From Planctomicrobium sp051465645 (GTDB lineage: Bacteria; Planctomycetota; Planctomycetia; Planctomycetales; Planctomycetaceae): a stretch of 64,000 nucleotides of DNA. The stretch covers positions 3,782,001-3,846,000 of the forward strand of contig NZ_CP195790.1 of the NCBI RefSeq assembly GCF_051465645.1. The letters run 5' to 3'. Below, piece by piece: positions 34,703-44,277 of this stretch. Each line of letters opens with the position of its first letter. Position 1 is the first letter of the stretch. The notes below the pieces were generated by a model, which had not been told where the DNA came from, searched no databases, and worked only from the letters and a program-made list of their open reading frames with translations. A program made the translations under genes and the position numbers.

Positions 34703-35992
34703 CTACGCACGTGCAAGAATTAACGAGACATTTTGACCGCCGAAGCCAGAGTTGTTGGTCATCACAGCATTCACTGGGACCTGACGAGCCTGGTTCGGGA
34801 TATAATCCAGATCGCAGTCTGGATCTGGATACTCGTAGTTGATCGTTGGTGGGAGGACGTTCTCTGCCAGTGCATAGAGTGAGAAGATCGCTTCCAGAGC
34901 ACCGCATGCAGCGACAAGGTGACCTGTCATGCTCTTGGTACTTGAAATCGGCGTCTTATAAGCCTGTTCGCCCAACCCTGTCTTCAATGCCAGGGTCTCA
35001 GTCTTGTCGTTGGCACCGGTGCTGGTTCCGTGAGCGTTCACGTAGGAAATATCTTCCGGGTTTAGCTTCGCGTTTGTCAAAGCGACCTTCATCGCGCGAG
35101 CCAATCCGTTTCCATCTGGCGGGATGTCCGTAATTCGGTACGCGTCGCAAGCAACTCCGTATCCGAGGATTTCGCCATAGATCTTTGCCCCGCGCTGCTT
35201 GGCGTGTTCATACTCTTCGAGCACGAGCATCGCGCCGCCTTCGCCCATGACGAAGCCATCGCGTTCACGATCGAATGGTCGAGAAGCGGCCTGTGGATTG
35301 TCATTGCGACGAGACAATGCCGTCAACAAGGAGAACCCTGTCACACCGTACTGGTGAATCATGCAGTGGGCTCCCCCGACAATCATGATGTCAGCCAGAC
35401 CGTTGCGAATGAAGTCGCGGCCTTCCCCAATTGCCTGAGCCGAAGCGGCACACGCCGTCAGAGTATTTGCGTTCGGCCCCTGTGCTCCAAACATGCCTGC
35501 AATACGTGCAGACAACATGTTTGGCTCAAGGAACCCTTCCGCTTTCGGATTCAACCGCTGCAAGGCGAGTTCGGTGAACTGGTCCATACGGAAGTCAGCG
35601 GATCCATTCAGTGAATCTGCGATGATCCCCATGAACTGGTTGAAATTCTGGCCCCCTTCACCTGCTCCAAGGTAAACCCCAAAGCGAGTGCGGTCTTCAA
35701 TATTCTGAATATCAAGACCCGAGTCCTGAACTGCCTGAACCGCAGCGGCGATTCCGTACGGCAGGTGCTCTGTCGCAAAATCGAGTGAATCAACAACGTC
35801 TTTTGGGCACCAGTTCAGAAGATTGAAGTTCCGAACTTCGGCAGCAAACGTGGTTGGATATCCAGTTGTATCAAACCGAGTGATCGGGCCAATACCTGAC
35901 TTTCCTTCCAGAACTGCTTTCCAGGCAGTACGAGGATCGTGTCCAACGGGACATACACAACCAACACCAGTGACTACGACACGTCTGCTCAT
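34703..35992 (-). CDS. fabF: Beta-ketoacyl-ACP synthase II-like protein
   Basis: 429 residues, slightly longer than E. coli FabF (about 412). It condenses malonyl-ACP with a growing acyl-ACP. The catalytic Cys lies in TACAASAQ near residue 180, and the two His are in NAHGTSTGAND and STKSMTGHLVAACG. The C-terminal NNSGFGGQNVSL is also diagnostic. There is no acpP or fabG nearby, so a specialised role in another lipid or polyketide pathway is possible, but the protein is standard. Confidence 0.9.
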   Translation of the reverse strand: MSRRVVVTGVGCVCPVGHDPRTAWKAVLEGKSGIGPITRFDTTGYPTTFAAEVRNFNLLNWCPKDVVDSLDFATEHLPYGIAAAVQAVQDSGLDIQNIEDRTRFGVYLGAGEGGQNFNQFMGIIADSLNGSADFRMDQFTELALQRLNPKAEGFLEPNMLSARIAGMFGAQGPNANTLTACAASAQAIGEGRDFIRNGLADIMIVGGAHCMIHQYGVTGFSLLTALSRRNDNPQAASRPFDRERDGFVMGEGGAMLVLEEYEHAKQRGAKIYGEILGYGVACDAYRITDIPPDGNGLARAMKVALTNAKLNPEDISYVNAHGTSTGANDKTETLALKTGLGEQAYKTPISSTKSMTGHLVAACGALEAIFSLYALAENVLPPTINYEYPDPDCDLDYIPNQARQVPVNAVMTNNSGFGGQNVSLILARA

Positions 35993-36575
35993 CGCGCAGA
36001 GAATCCTTTACTGCTGAACTCCGGAGGCAGCTGATGAGCGTCCCCTCGGTTCAATCTGTTTCTTAACACTTTCGTTCATCAATCCCGGGAGCGAGCGTCA
36101 ACTTCAGCCCCAGTACTGATTTCGGCTACAGAGATTCCAGAAATTGATATGGATTCTCTAATGACAGGTCAGCCGCACCCTGAAAAAACTCGATCCCGAA
36201 TTCTTCGCACTCGACCCGATTGGGGCGAGTAGCAAAGCAAGGGACTCATCTGAGAATTTGAAACATCAGATTATAGTTGGTTCTTCCAATTCCGTAACGA
36301 CCGAAGACCAACGAAATTTTGACCATTCCGGGGAATCAGTGAAATAGCAAAACCAAAACAGTCAAACAGATCAGGTAGTTTTCGGAACGAAGAGTGGTCA
36401 GAATTCACACTTCTTGTGATCCCACAGATTTATTTCGAACACAACTCGTATCTACGATTACACTTGCGTCATCAGAAAAATCGTTTCGTTACGGAACGAT
36501 TCCACGAGCGAAACAGGCCGAACCAGTCGGTTCATTCTTCAAATTGAAAACGATCCCTTATCAAAAAACTGGAGA
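35993..36575. other. Gap with no visible gene
   Basis: About 580 bases between divergent fabF and the small membrane-protein gene. No convincing frame. A weak inverted repeat ATCGTT/AACGAT lies near 36479-36499. Presumably promoters in both directions. Confidence 0.4.
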
Positions 36576-36992
36576 ATGTCTGTGACAGTCCAACATTCTG
36601 AGACCAAATCAGATCGGAAGTACATTCCGGGTGTCTGTAATCTGGGGCGGAACGAAGTGTTCGCCCGATACGCAACTGCCTTAATAGGTTACGGCATTAC
36701 AGTCGGGATTGCATTCTTCATGATCGTCAATCAGATTCCTCCGTTGGCTCGTATTGCGATCATCCTGCCCGCCTTCATCGGCTCCATTGGATTTCTGCAG
36801 GCGTTCTGGAAGTTTTGCGCCGCTTATGGAATCCGCGGTGTTTTCAATGTCAGCAGTTCCATCGGAAAGACAGACACTGTCGAACAGGCGGAATTTCGGA
36901 AAAAAGACCGGCGGACCGCAATCGTCATCATTTGGCTGTCATTTCTGATCGCATCCTGTATCACCGCAATCGTCTGCGTCTTTCCAGCGTAA
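36576..36992 (+). CDS. Small membrane protein, planctomycete type
   Basis: 138 residues. A soluble start with YIPGVCNLGRNEVFARY is followed by two hydrophobic spans (about 40-80) and a third at 115-138. The CNxGxxE start occurs in other short planctomycete membrane proteins as far as I remember, but no function is known. GGAG lies before the ATG (CTGGAGAATGTCTGTG, start ATG... or GTG nearby). It is followed by the KAP-like gene after 172 bases, without clear operon signs. Confidence 0.5.
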   Translation: MSVTVQHSETKSDRKYIPGVCNLGRNEVFARYATALIGYGITVGIAFFMIVNQIPPLARIAIILPAFIGSIGFLQAFWKFCAAYGIRGVFNVSSSIGKTDTVEQAEFRKKDRRTAIVIIWLSFLIASCITAIVCVFPA

Positions 36993-37164
36993 ATCCGCAC
37001 CTAAGACATGCAGTTTCACTGATGCTTAAACAAGTCACTTCATCCTTTGTTGATGTGGGAAAACCGTGGTTGCACATCGGCCCACCATGCGTTAAACCCG
37101 AGTAATCCTTCCCATCTTAACGTCAACTTTTCTTAGACTGGCTGCCGACGAAACGGCTTTTCCT

Positions 37165-38667
37165 ATGAAAGTCCACCAGCTACTGGACCATTACGGCATT
37201 ACTGAGAACCCGTTTGCTCAGGAAGATGCCGCCTCTGACCAGGTCTTTCGCGAGCATTGCCTGAACGGCACCCATCATCCAGCATGGGACAAGATCTACG
37301 GCGATCCTGGGACGCCGGCGACTTCGGTTGTTTTCGGAGAGCAGGGGAGCGGAAAGACGGCGCTCCGACTGCAGATCGTCGGCAAGCTTCAGAAATACAA
37401 TCTGGAGCATCCAAACGAGCGGGCGTTCATCGTTCAATACGAAGACTTCAATCCGTTCCTCGATACCTTTCGCGACCGACTTTCAAACAGGCAACGTAAA
37501 CCAGAACGTGCTCTGCAGAACTGGCGCCTGTGGGACCATCTCGACAGTATTCTGACACTGGCAGTCAGTCGTCTGGCCGATACGTTGCGAAACGATGGAC
37601 GCGACCAGAAGGACGAATCTCACAACATTTCTCTCGATGCCATCGCTAAACTGACTCGTCCACAGAAACGGGACATTCAACTTCTCTCGGCTTTCTATGA
37701 CCACAATCGAGACGTGTCTCTGCCTCACCGTTGGGCGAGTCTGCGACGCAAGTTGCGGTACTCGAACTGGAAGGCACACTGGGACATTGCATTGGGTGCC
37801 GTCGGGACCGTTGCGGTCGTGGCTCTGACCATCTGGCTCGGTGGCTCGATCAAAGCGATCTTCTTGAACTGGTGGATCTGGTTGATTGTTCTGGGATTCT
37901 GGACCCCATTGATCTGGCGTCAACTGAAGTGCTGGTGGACAGCATGGAGTGTTCAGAGGCAGGTCCGCGTTGTTGACCACAATATCGGAACACTTCGTAA
38001 GATTCTGACAAAATTCGAACAGTCCGAATTGATTGGCCAACCGTATCCCGGTCGCCCGAGAGGCGATGACCGGTATGAAATGTTGACTCGGCTCCAGTCA
38101 ATCCTGAAGACGCTTGGCTTCACAAGCATTGTCGTACTGATGGATCGTGTCGACGAACCCCATCTGGTTCATGGGTCCCCTGAGCGAATCAAAGATCTGG
38201 TGTGGCCGCTCTTCGACAACAAGTTCCTGAAGCATCCAGGCGTTGCCTTCAAGCTGCTGCTGCCGGCGACCGTTGTTCCGTATCTGAACCGACAGGAGAA
38301 AGATTTCTACGAGCGGTCGAGACTCGACAAGCAGAATCTGATTCTGTCTCTGAGCTGGACAGGTCAGGGGTTATACGACGTCGCGAATGACCGAATTCGT
38401 GCCTGTGCAAAACTTGGTGACAAATCGATCTCAGTGAAAGACCTGTTCGATCCGTCGATTACAGAAGCGGAACTGGTCGGAATCTTCGATCGCCTGCGTG
38501 CTCCTCGGCACCTCTTTAAGTTCCTGTACAGGCTGTTCATCGAACACTGCAGCAGATACACCGACGACAACCCGATCTGGAAGATTCAGCGAGACACTTT
38601 GCAGTCGACACTGTCTCTCTTCATGCGGGATCTCGAAGCTTATGATCAGAAGCTCGGTACAGGCTGA
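37165..38667 (+). CDS. KAP-like membrane P-loop NTPase
   Basis: 500 residues. Walker A GEQGSGKT is at 58-65. A Walker B-like IVVLMDRVDE is near 322-332. Between them two hydrophobic spans (about 208-250, VGTVAVVALTIWLGGSIKAI and WWIWLIVLGFWTPLIW) are inserted in the ATPase domain. That arrangement is characteristic of the KAP family, which anchors the ATPase to the inner membrane. The C-terminal half is helical. Some KAP proteins are linked to phage defence or membrane organisation; nothing in the neighbourhood says which applies. Monocistronic, ending at a terminator. Confidence 0.65.
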   Translation: MKVHQLLDHYGITENPFAQEDAASDQVFREHCLNGTHHPAWDKIYGDPGTPATSVVFGEQGSGKTALRLQIVGKLQKYNLEHPNERAFIVQYEDFNPFLDTFRDRLSNRQRKPERALQNWRLWDHLDSILTLAVSRLADTLRNDGRDQKDESHNISLDAIAKLTRPQKRDIQLLSAFYDHNRDVSLPHRWASLRRKLRYSNWKAHWDIALGAVGTVAVVALTIWLGGSIKAIFLNWWIWLIVLGFWTPLIWRQLKCWWTAWSVQRQVRVVDHNIGTLRKILTKFEQSELIGQPYPGRPRGDDRYEMLTRLQSILKTLGFTSIVVLMDRVDEPHLVHGSPERIKDLVWPLFDNKFLKHPGVAFKLLLPATVVPYLNRQEKDFYERSRLDKQNLILSLSWTGQGLYDVANDRIRACAKLGDKSISVKDLFDPSITEAELVGIFDRLRAPRHLFKFLYRLFIEHCSRYTDDNPIWKIQRDTLQSTLSLFMRDLEAYDQKLGTG

Positions 38668-38727
38668 TCCTTGTTTGAATCGACTCCGCAGGAGTGTCGC
38701 CCTTCCGGAATCGTTCATATAAAATGT

Positions 38728-38775
38728 CAGGAGCGGGAAGTCTCTAATGAGATCTCCCGCTCCTGTTCATTTTTG
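38728..38775 (+). terminator. Rho-independent terminator
   Basis: Stem CAGGAGCGGGA (38728-38738) with exact complement (38755-38765), then TTCATTTTTG. It serves the KAP-like gene. Confidence 0.8.
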
Positions 38776-38824
38776 TTGAGTCAACTCAGGCCTTCACGGC
38801 TCACACTTTAAGAGTCTATGTCAT

Positions 38825-39979
38825 TCATGGCCTCCTGAGCGCCGTCTGGATTTCTTCTCGTACCATCTCGTCTGCTTCCATCGAGAAGCGTTCTAGCAGG
38901 CTCTCTCTTGCGGCCTGCGTCCCGATATTGCCGAGGGCCCACGCAACTGTTGCTCGAACAACGGGATCGTTGTGATTCAACGTTCGTATCAATACAGGAA
39001 CGGATTCTGGCATTCTCGAATTCCCCAACACGATGGCTGCATTGCGAGCCATGTTTGCAGCCCCCGGGCGAGATAACGGCGTCTTCTCGAGTTCCGATCG
39101 GAATGTCTGTTCGTCTAGTTCAAGGAACTCCAGAGCCGAGCGTTGAGTCGCGGCGATCGGCTGAAACTGTGGTTCCGAAGCAGGTGCCGCTTTGCGATTC
39201 CACGGACAGACTTGTTGACAGACATCACATCCAAACATCCAGTCCTCAACCCCGGATCGCAGCTCGCGTGGAATCGGCTCTCCACGAAGTTCAATTGTCA
39301 GATAGGCAATACATTTTCGGGCATCCAGCACATGCGGCCCGACAAAAGCATCGGTTGGACACGCATCCAGACAGCGCGTACAGGTTCCACAATGACTGGA
39401 AACATGCTCTGGATCAGGAGGCAGGGGAGTATTCGTCAGAATCCCCCCCAGGAAAAAGTAACTGCCAGCATGCTTGTTGATCAGCATGGTATTCTTGCCG
39501 AACCAGCCCAGCCCGGCACGTTTCGCAAGATCACGCTCCAGTAATGGGGCGGTGTCTACTGTCACTCGACTATGAGATTCCGGGCGACTCTCACGAATCA
39601 CAGCAGCGAGCTTCTTGAGCCGAGTTCGCATCAAATCATGATAGTCCGCTGTTCCTTGAGCATAGGCAGCAACACGCCCATGACCGGGGATCGTTGGTCG
39701 CCCGGGACCGTAGTTCATCGCCACAACGACAATCGAGCGAACGCCAATCATGACTCCGCTCTGGTCTGCATAGGCATCTTCCCGACGCTCGAGATAATTC
39801 ATCTCGCCGTGATACCCCTGCTGTAGCCAGTCCCGAAAGAAGTCCAACGTATCCGGACGCGCAGCAGCAGTGATCCCCACCAGCGAGAACCCGAGGTTTG
39901 CCCCCTGTTCCTTGATAAGGTTCGCCAGTTCCTGATCACTTATCCCCACGCTGCTATTTCCCTTTGAATTCTCGTCCAT
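38825..39979 (-). CDS. queG: Epoxyqueuosine reductase QueG with HEAT repeats
   Basis: 384 residues. It makes queuosine in tRNA by reducing epoxyqueuosine, using cobalamin and two 4Fe-4S clusters. The cluster motifs are CGTCTRCLDACP with a later CIAYL, and CDVCQQVCPWN. The N-terminal MNYLERRED and GWFGKNTMLINKHAGS bind cobalamin and substrate. A C-terminal PBS/HEAT-like part (about 310-384) with VPVLIRTLNHNDPVVRATVAW is as in known QueG proteins. No other que genes are adjacent. The enzyme is B12-dependent, of note because a cobalamin riboswitch lies elsewhere in this window. Confidence 0.93.
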   Translation of the reverse strand: MDENSKGNSSVGISDQELANLIKEQGANLGFSLVGITAAARPDTLDFFRDWLQQGYHGEMNYLERREDAYADQSGVMIGVRSIVVVAMNYGPGRPTIPGHGRVAAYAQGTADYHDLMRTRLKKLAAVIRESRPESHSRVTVDTAPLLERDLAKRAGLGWFGKNTMLINKHAGSYFFLGGILTNTPLPPDPEHVSSHCGTCTRCLDACPTDAFVGPHVLDARKCIAYLTIELRGEPIPRELRSGVEDWMFGCDVCQQVCPWNRKAAPASEPQFQPIAATQRSALEFLELDEQTFRSELEKTPLSRPGAANMARNAAIVLGNSRMPESVPVLIRTLNHNDPVVRATVAWALGNIGTQAARESLLERFSMEADEMVREEIQTALRRP

Positions 39980-40096
39980 TCAGTATGCATCAACGGGCTC
40001 GCCGACATGTTTCAACTGCGGAGAGCAGCCTGTCTCTCCTGAAACACGACTGAACTGGCAACACGACTCACAGGTGAACTGGCATTGATCACGGCA

Positions 40097-40930
40097 CTAG
40101 CTGCTTGCGCTGCGGTAATGTGAGAGTGACCAGTTAAAGATACGACGCGAGATGAACAGGAAGAGCAGCGTCATCACCGGAGCGATGACAAGAACGGTTG
40201 AATTGGGTTCCAACGTTTTTTCGAGCAGGACTCGCGCAGGAACGGTGACAACGAGGAGGATCGGCAGGATGAATGAGAACGCGAACCAGATGATTTCGCC
40301 CCCAATTGCCTGTCGATAAAAGTTCTGTGGATATCGGGCAAAGACGGTAATGTAAAACCAGAACTCATAGAGGCTCTGATTTCTCCCCATCCAGATGCTG
40401 GTGCTCGCGAGCGTAATCATTAGCGAATAGAACAACGCCACTCCGATGACGACCATGAACAGATACATCGCCACATTCACGGCGGTAATCGTGACGCCCA
40501 ACTTCCAGATCGAGAATCCAAGGATTCCTAACGAAATCATCACCTGATTGATCATCGCAAAGTCGACCGTTTCAAATGACACCAGAAACTGCGTGTCGAT
40601 CGGCTTCAACAATGCAAAATCCATATTCCCGGTGCGAATCAACTCACTGATGTTGGCGCAGTTCGGCATGAAGAACGCTTCCACCAACCCATTGATGAGC
40701 ATTCCGGTCGCGAGGAAGGCGAAATACTCGTACTGGGACCAGTCCTGAATGGAACTGACTTTAGAGTAGATAATCTCAAACAGAATCATCTGAGCCGCAA
40801 TCCAGAACGTCTGGGTCACCATCTCAATGAGAAAATGCCCTCGAAACATCATTGAGCGGACCAGCGAGTTTCTGAAAAACGTCAGCCAGACACGCAGATA
40901 ATTCGGGCGGAATGTTGTTGGGTCGTCCAT
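40097..40930 (-). CDS. ABC-2 type transporter permease
   Basis: 277 residues with six membrane spans; it has the pattern of the ABC-2 permease family, with GNMDFALLKPIDTQFLVSFE characteristic of the DUF990-like branch. Such permeases normally need an ATPase and often a second permease. Neither is present here, so the partner is elsewhere. It lies upstream of queG on the same strand with a 117-base gap and is not obviously related to it. Substrate unknown. Confidence 0.75.
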   Translation of the reverse strand: MDDPTTFRPNYLRVWLTFFRNSLVRSMMFRGHFLIEMVTQTFWIAAQMILFEIIYSKVSSIQDWSQYEYFAFLATGMLINGLVEAFFMPNCANISELIRTGNMDFALLKPIDTQFLVSFETVDFAMINQVMISLGILGFSIWKLGVTITAVNVAMYLFMVVIGVALFYSLMITLASTSIWMGRNQSLYEFWFYITVFARYPQNFYRQAIGGEIIWFAFSFILPILLVVTVPARVLLEKTLEPNSTVLVIAPVMTLLFLFISRRIFNWSLSHYRSASS

Positions 40931-41266
40931 GTCACAATCGTAACAGACTCCTGCAATTCAGTCAGCTTTCGTCCGAGTCTCCGGGTTCGGCCTCTTCAAC
41001 AGGGCTCACCCTCCGGTTTGGCGATGACCAGTCAGCACAGCAGACGTCAGCACTTTTCCAGAAGAGGACGCGTTCATCAATCGGTCCAGGTCGTCTCCTG
41101 TCTCACAAACCACCACGGATTTGTCTTCACAGGGAATTCATCGTCTTGCAGACAATGCAAGAGAGCAATCTCCTTTTCTGCACAGGTTTTGGAATCACGC
41201 GAACCTGCCGAGAGAAAATGTTGTCTTCCCGAGAATTCACTTGTAGAATTCTGACAACATTTTTCG

Positions 41267-42037
41267 ATGCTTCAGGCTTCGCAGATCCGGTGGTTGCTCA
41301 TAAGGCCGGCCAAGCTCACAGCATCGGTGGTCAGAGGAGCGTTCATGGTCTCTCTCGCGCTTTCCACTTGTCCAGATGCATACGCCCAAGGCGTGGAAGG
41401 TCAGTTCGCCTCGCGGCGGACGTCCACGACATCGGCGTTGCAGTCAAATGTGCTTGCATTAAACCGCAACTTTCTCGCGATTCAGGTGATCTCGGTTCGC
41501 CGCGCGTTCTGTCTCCTCGCCAAAGGTCAGGCAGAAGTCATTCATGTCGAAGGCGGAGCCTATTGCGGCTATACCTTCGAAACATGGCAAGAACTGAGCG
41601 AATTGAAACTGGAATTAGGCGACATCAACGAAAGTGAAGACTGGATTCGGGCGGTCAACTTTCGAATTCAGGTTCCCAGAGTCGTCCGCTTGCTGAGCTA
41701 CGATCGAATTCCTCGAACCACCGTGAAGTTCAATCGTCGCAATATTTTCCTGAGAGACGGGCACCGCTGCCAGTACTGCGGAAAACGCTACAGCTCGCTT
41801 CGACTCAGTCTCGACCACATTCTGCCCAAGAGTCGTGGAGGGGAAGAAACGTGGGAAAACATTGTCTGCGCCTGCCTGAAGTGCAATGTGGACAAAGGAG
41901 GCCGGACGCCAGCGGAAGCCGGAATGAGGTTGCTTCAGAAACCGGTCAAACCGAAACGCAGCCCCCTTTTAAACCGTCAGCTTTCTCTCAGTAAATATGA
42001 GGCGTGGCGCAACTTCATCCCGCAAACCACCGAGTGA
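41267..42037 (+). CDS. HNH endonuclease family protein
   Basis: Up to 256 residues. The core starts near VLALNRNFLAIQVISVRRAF and continues FCLLAKGQAEVIHVEGG, typical of a chromosomal HNH family in cyanobacteria and planctomycetes. Two CxxC pairs (CQYCGK and CLKCN) frame the catalytic SLDHILPKSRGG and NIVCACLKCNVDKGGRTP. It would cut or nick DNA; its cellular role is not known. The N-terminal 55 residues are not conserved as I remember the family, so the true start may be at 41345 or a non-ATG codon further in. Confidence 0.8.
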   Translation: MLQASQIRWLLIRPAKLTASVVRGAFMVSLALSTCPDAYAQGVEGQFASRRTSTTSALQSNVLALNRNFLAIQVISVRRAFCLLAKGQAEVIHVEGGAYCGYTFETWQELSELKLELGDINESEDWIRAVNFRIQVPRVVRLLSYDRIPRTTVKFNRRNIFLRDGHRCQYCGKRYSSLRLSLDHILPKSRGGEETWENIVCACLKCNVDKGGRTPAEAGMRLLQKPVKPKRSPLLNRQLSLSKYEAWRNFIPQTTE

Positions 42038-42170
42038 GGTCGATCGACGTCAGAATCGTTCCAGTTCCGCGGGATTATCACACCGACAGGCCAATCTTCC
42101 CGTTCTGAACTGGGTCAGGGATTTTTTGGCTTGGCAGAGGGGGGAGAAGTCAATAACATTCCCCCTGACC

Positions 42171-42240
42171 TGCCTGATGGTGTAACGGTAGCACGAATGA
42201 TTCTGATTCATTTAGTCTAGGTTCAAATCCTAGTCGGGCA
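42171..42240 (+). tRNA. tRNA-Gln (anticodon CTG)
   Basis: 70 nt. Acceptor stem TGCCTGA/TCGGGCA (one G-U pair), D stem GTGT/GCAC, anticodon stem AATGA/TCATT with loop TTCTGAT (anticodon CTG), and T stem CTAGG/CCTAG with loop TTCAAAT. The 3' CCA is not encoded. It is followed by a terminator. Confidence 0.93.
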
Positions 42241-42247
42241 ATTTCTC

Positions 42248-42298
42248 AAACCGCTTTCAGTTCTCGACTTATGTCGAATTTCTGAAAGCGGTTTTTTC
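42248..42298 (+). terminator. Terminator after tRNA-Gln
   Basis: Stem AAACCGCTTTCAG (42248-42260) with exact complement (42282-42294) and TTTTTTCG. It begins 8 bases after the tRNA, so the tRNA is a single unit. Confidence 0.88.
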
Positions 42299-42378
42299 GT
42301 TGATGAGCGGAAATCGGGCTCCCCTCCTGCAAGTCGCGGGAAGGGAACCTGCTTCGAAAATCTGCGCAGGCAGCTCCG

Positions 42379-43440
42379 TCAGTATCCGACGGCCTTATCA
42401 ACAACATTGATCAATGCTTCGCCCGCTGAGAAGCGTCGCAGATTTTCTTTGATGACCGCATTGCGGCGAAGGGCAGTCCCGGTCGACATCGCGGCGTTGT
42501 GCGGGGTGATAATGACATTCCTTGTCCAGAGTGGGTGACCAGTTGGAAGTGGTTCCGGGTCAGTCACGTCCAGACCTGCCGCCGAGACCTTTTTGCTGTC
42601 GAGGGCAGCGATCAGTGCATCAGTGTCGACGATGCCTCCGCGAGCGACATTAATCAGGATGACGCCTGTCTTCATCATGCCGAATTCGCGCTCGCCGATC
42701 ATTTTGCGGCTGACCTTCGTCAACGGAACGGCACAGACAACCACATCAGCACGTGGCAGCAACGAGTGGAACGCGTCAGGGCGATGCAGCTCTGCCACAA
42801 AGAGAGGTCGTTCCATGACTTTGGGGTCTGTGGCGAGGACTGTCATTCCGAACGCCGCGGCTCGTCTGGCGACTTCACTGCCAATTCCCCCCAGTCCGAT
42901 CACGAGAAGCGTTTTCCCTGGCAACTCGTCCAGGACAAAACCTTGCTGGCCCTTCGGCCATTCCTGCTTCGACTGAATTCGAATGAAATGATCTAAGTGC
43001 CGAGTGAATGCCAACAGGTAACCGAGTGCCTGATCTGCGATCTGAGGTGCGTACGCCCGTTGCATGTTGGTGAGGAGAATATTGCTCTCGACGAGCTCAG
43101 GAATCTCCATCACGACTTCGACACCAGCGCTGGGTTGCTGAACCCACTTCAGTGACTTGCCTGCAAGAATCAGGTCGCGGTTAATGAACCCAATCGACGC
43201 CTCAGCGGTTCCTACCTGTTCAATCGCTTCCTTCTGATTGCGACATTGAACCAGTTCGAGCGTTGGAGCGACTTCGGTCCACTCAGCAAGGACATCTGGA
43301 GCGACAGCTGGAATCAGCACTTTCCTGCGAACAGATGAATCGACTTTCGCAGCGACGACTTGCTCAGAAGCATGGCTGGCGAACGTTGGGAGAGTGGTCC
43401 CCACGATTGCAGACGTAGTCAGAAAATCACGACGATTCAT
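42379..43440 (-). CDS. D-isomer 2-hydroxyacid dehydrogenase with a Tat-type leader
   Basis: 353 residues. The leader MNRRDFLTTSAIVGTTLPTF is a twin-arginine signal, with cleavage near SHA-SEQ. The rest is a D-2-hydroxyacid dehydrogenase: NAD-binding GLGGIGSEVARRAA near 180, the Arg in NVARGGIVDTDAL, Glu in DVTDPEPLPTGHPLW and catalytic His in ITPHNAAMS. The family reduces 2-keto acids to D-2-hydroxy acids with NAD(P)H. Export of such an enzyme is unusual, since it would need to bind its cofactor before Tat transport. Single-gene unit. Confidence 0.8.
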   Translation of the reverse strand: MNRRDFLTTSAIVGTTLPTFASHASEQVVAAKVDSSVRRKVLIPAVAPDVLAEWTEVAPTLELVQCRNQKEAIEQVGTAEASIGFINRDLILAGKSLKWVQQPSAGVEVVMEIPELVESNILLTNMQRAYAPQIADQALGYLLAFTRHLDHFIRIQSKQEWPKGQQGFVLDELPGKTLLVIGLGGIGSEVARRAAAFGMTVLATDPKVMERPLFVAELHRPDAFHSLLPRADVVVCAVPLTKVSRKMIGEREFGMMKTGVILINVARGGIVDTDALIAALDSKKVSAAGLDVTDPEPLPTGHPLWTRNVIITPHNAAMSTGTALRRNAVIKENLRRFSAGEALINVVDKAVGY

Positions 43441-43727
43441 AGAAAAGCTCCGTGTTCTGTCAGAGAGGTAGGCAATGCAACAGCTTACAGTCTCTTATCA
43501 ACCCGATAGAAGCGAGTCGATCAATCGCCTGAGGAATTTATCAGGAACCGTTCCTTCATCCGACTCACAGACCATGCGGTCAAACAGTGCTCGTGGGTCA
43601 CAGGCCTTGTTATTGAAACCTGAATCCGATCTATTTCCCCAGAAATCGAGACCATCATTCTCCATCAAGTCACTTCTGCCCCTCAAGCACCTGCCGCAGC
43701 ATCCAGCCAATCGTTCAAGAGTCATTC

Positions 43728-44243
43728 ATGTCAGATCAATTCAGATGGGACCGGCACTTCATCAATCTCGCGTTAGAAAATGCGAGGATGTCGAAAGACC
43801 CTGCCACTCAGGTCGGCGCGGTCATTGTCGGGCCTGACCGTGAAGTACGCTCGATGGGATACAACGGTCTGCCTCGCGGAATCGCAGACACCCCCGAACG
43901 TCTCAACGATAAAGATCTGAAGCGATCACTGGTCGTTCACGCAGAGATGAACGCCATTCTGAACGCGGCCAGAATCGGGGTCAGCACTCGCGGCTGTACC
44001 TTGTACCTTGCGTTGACGGACGACAGCAAGAACGTCTGGGGAGGGCCTCCGTGCCTGCGATGTACCGTTGAAATCATTCAGGCCGGGATCGTCGAAATTG
44101 TGGCCATTCCGTTCAAAAATACGGAGTCCTACTGGAAGGACTCCGTCGAACAGGCACGTGCACTTCTGAGAGAAGCAGATCTCACCTATCGGGAAGTCAG
44201 TTTCCACGCTGAAAACGACTCCCATGCTTCTTCTCAAAGCTGA
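43728..44243 (+). CDS. Deoxycytidylate (dCMP) deaminase family protein
   Basis: 171 residues. It deaminates dCMP to dUMP with zinc, supplying thymidylate synthesis. The zinc site is VHAEMNAIL (His and catalytic Glu) with GPPCLRCTVEII (two Cys). The N-terminal WDRHFINLALENARMSKDP and GAVIVGPDREVRSMGYNG fit dCMP deaminases. A related ComEB-type role cannot be excluded. It is a single gene whose stop is close to the end of the convergent tyrosine-kinase gene (35 bases). Confidence 0.88.
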   Translation: MSDQFRWDRHFINLALENARMSKDPATQVGAVIVGPDREVRSMGYNGLPRGIADTPERLNDKDLKRSLVVHAEMNAILNAARIGVSTRGCTLYLALTDDSKNVWGGPPCLRCTVEIIQAGIVEIVAIPFKNTESYWKDSVEQARALLREADLTYREVSFHAENDSHASSQS

Positions 44244-44277
44244 TCATTTCTCTACCGCCCACCAACGATGAAACGGC

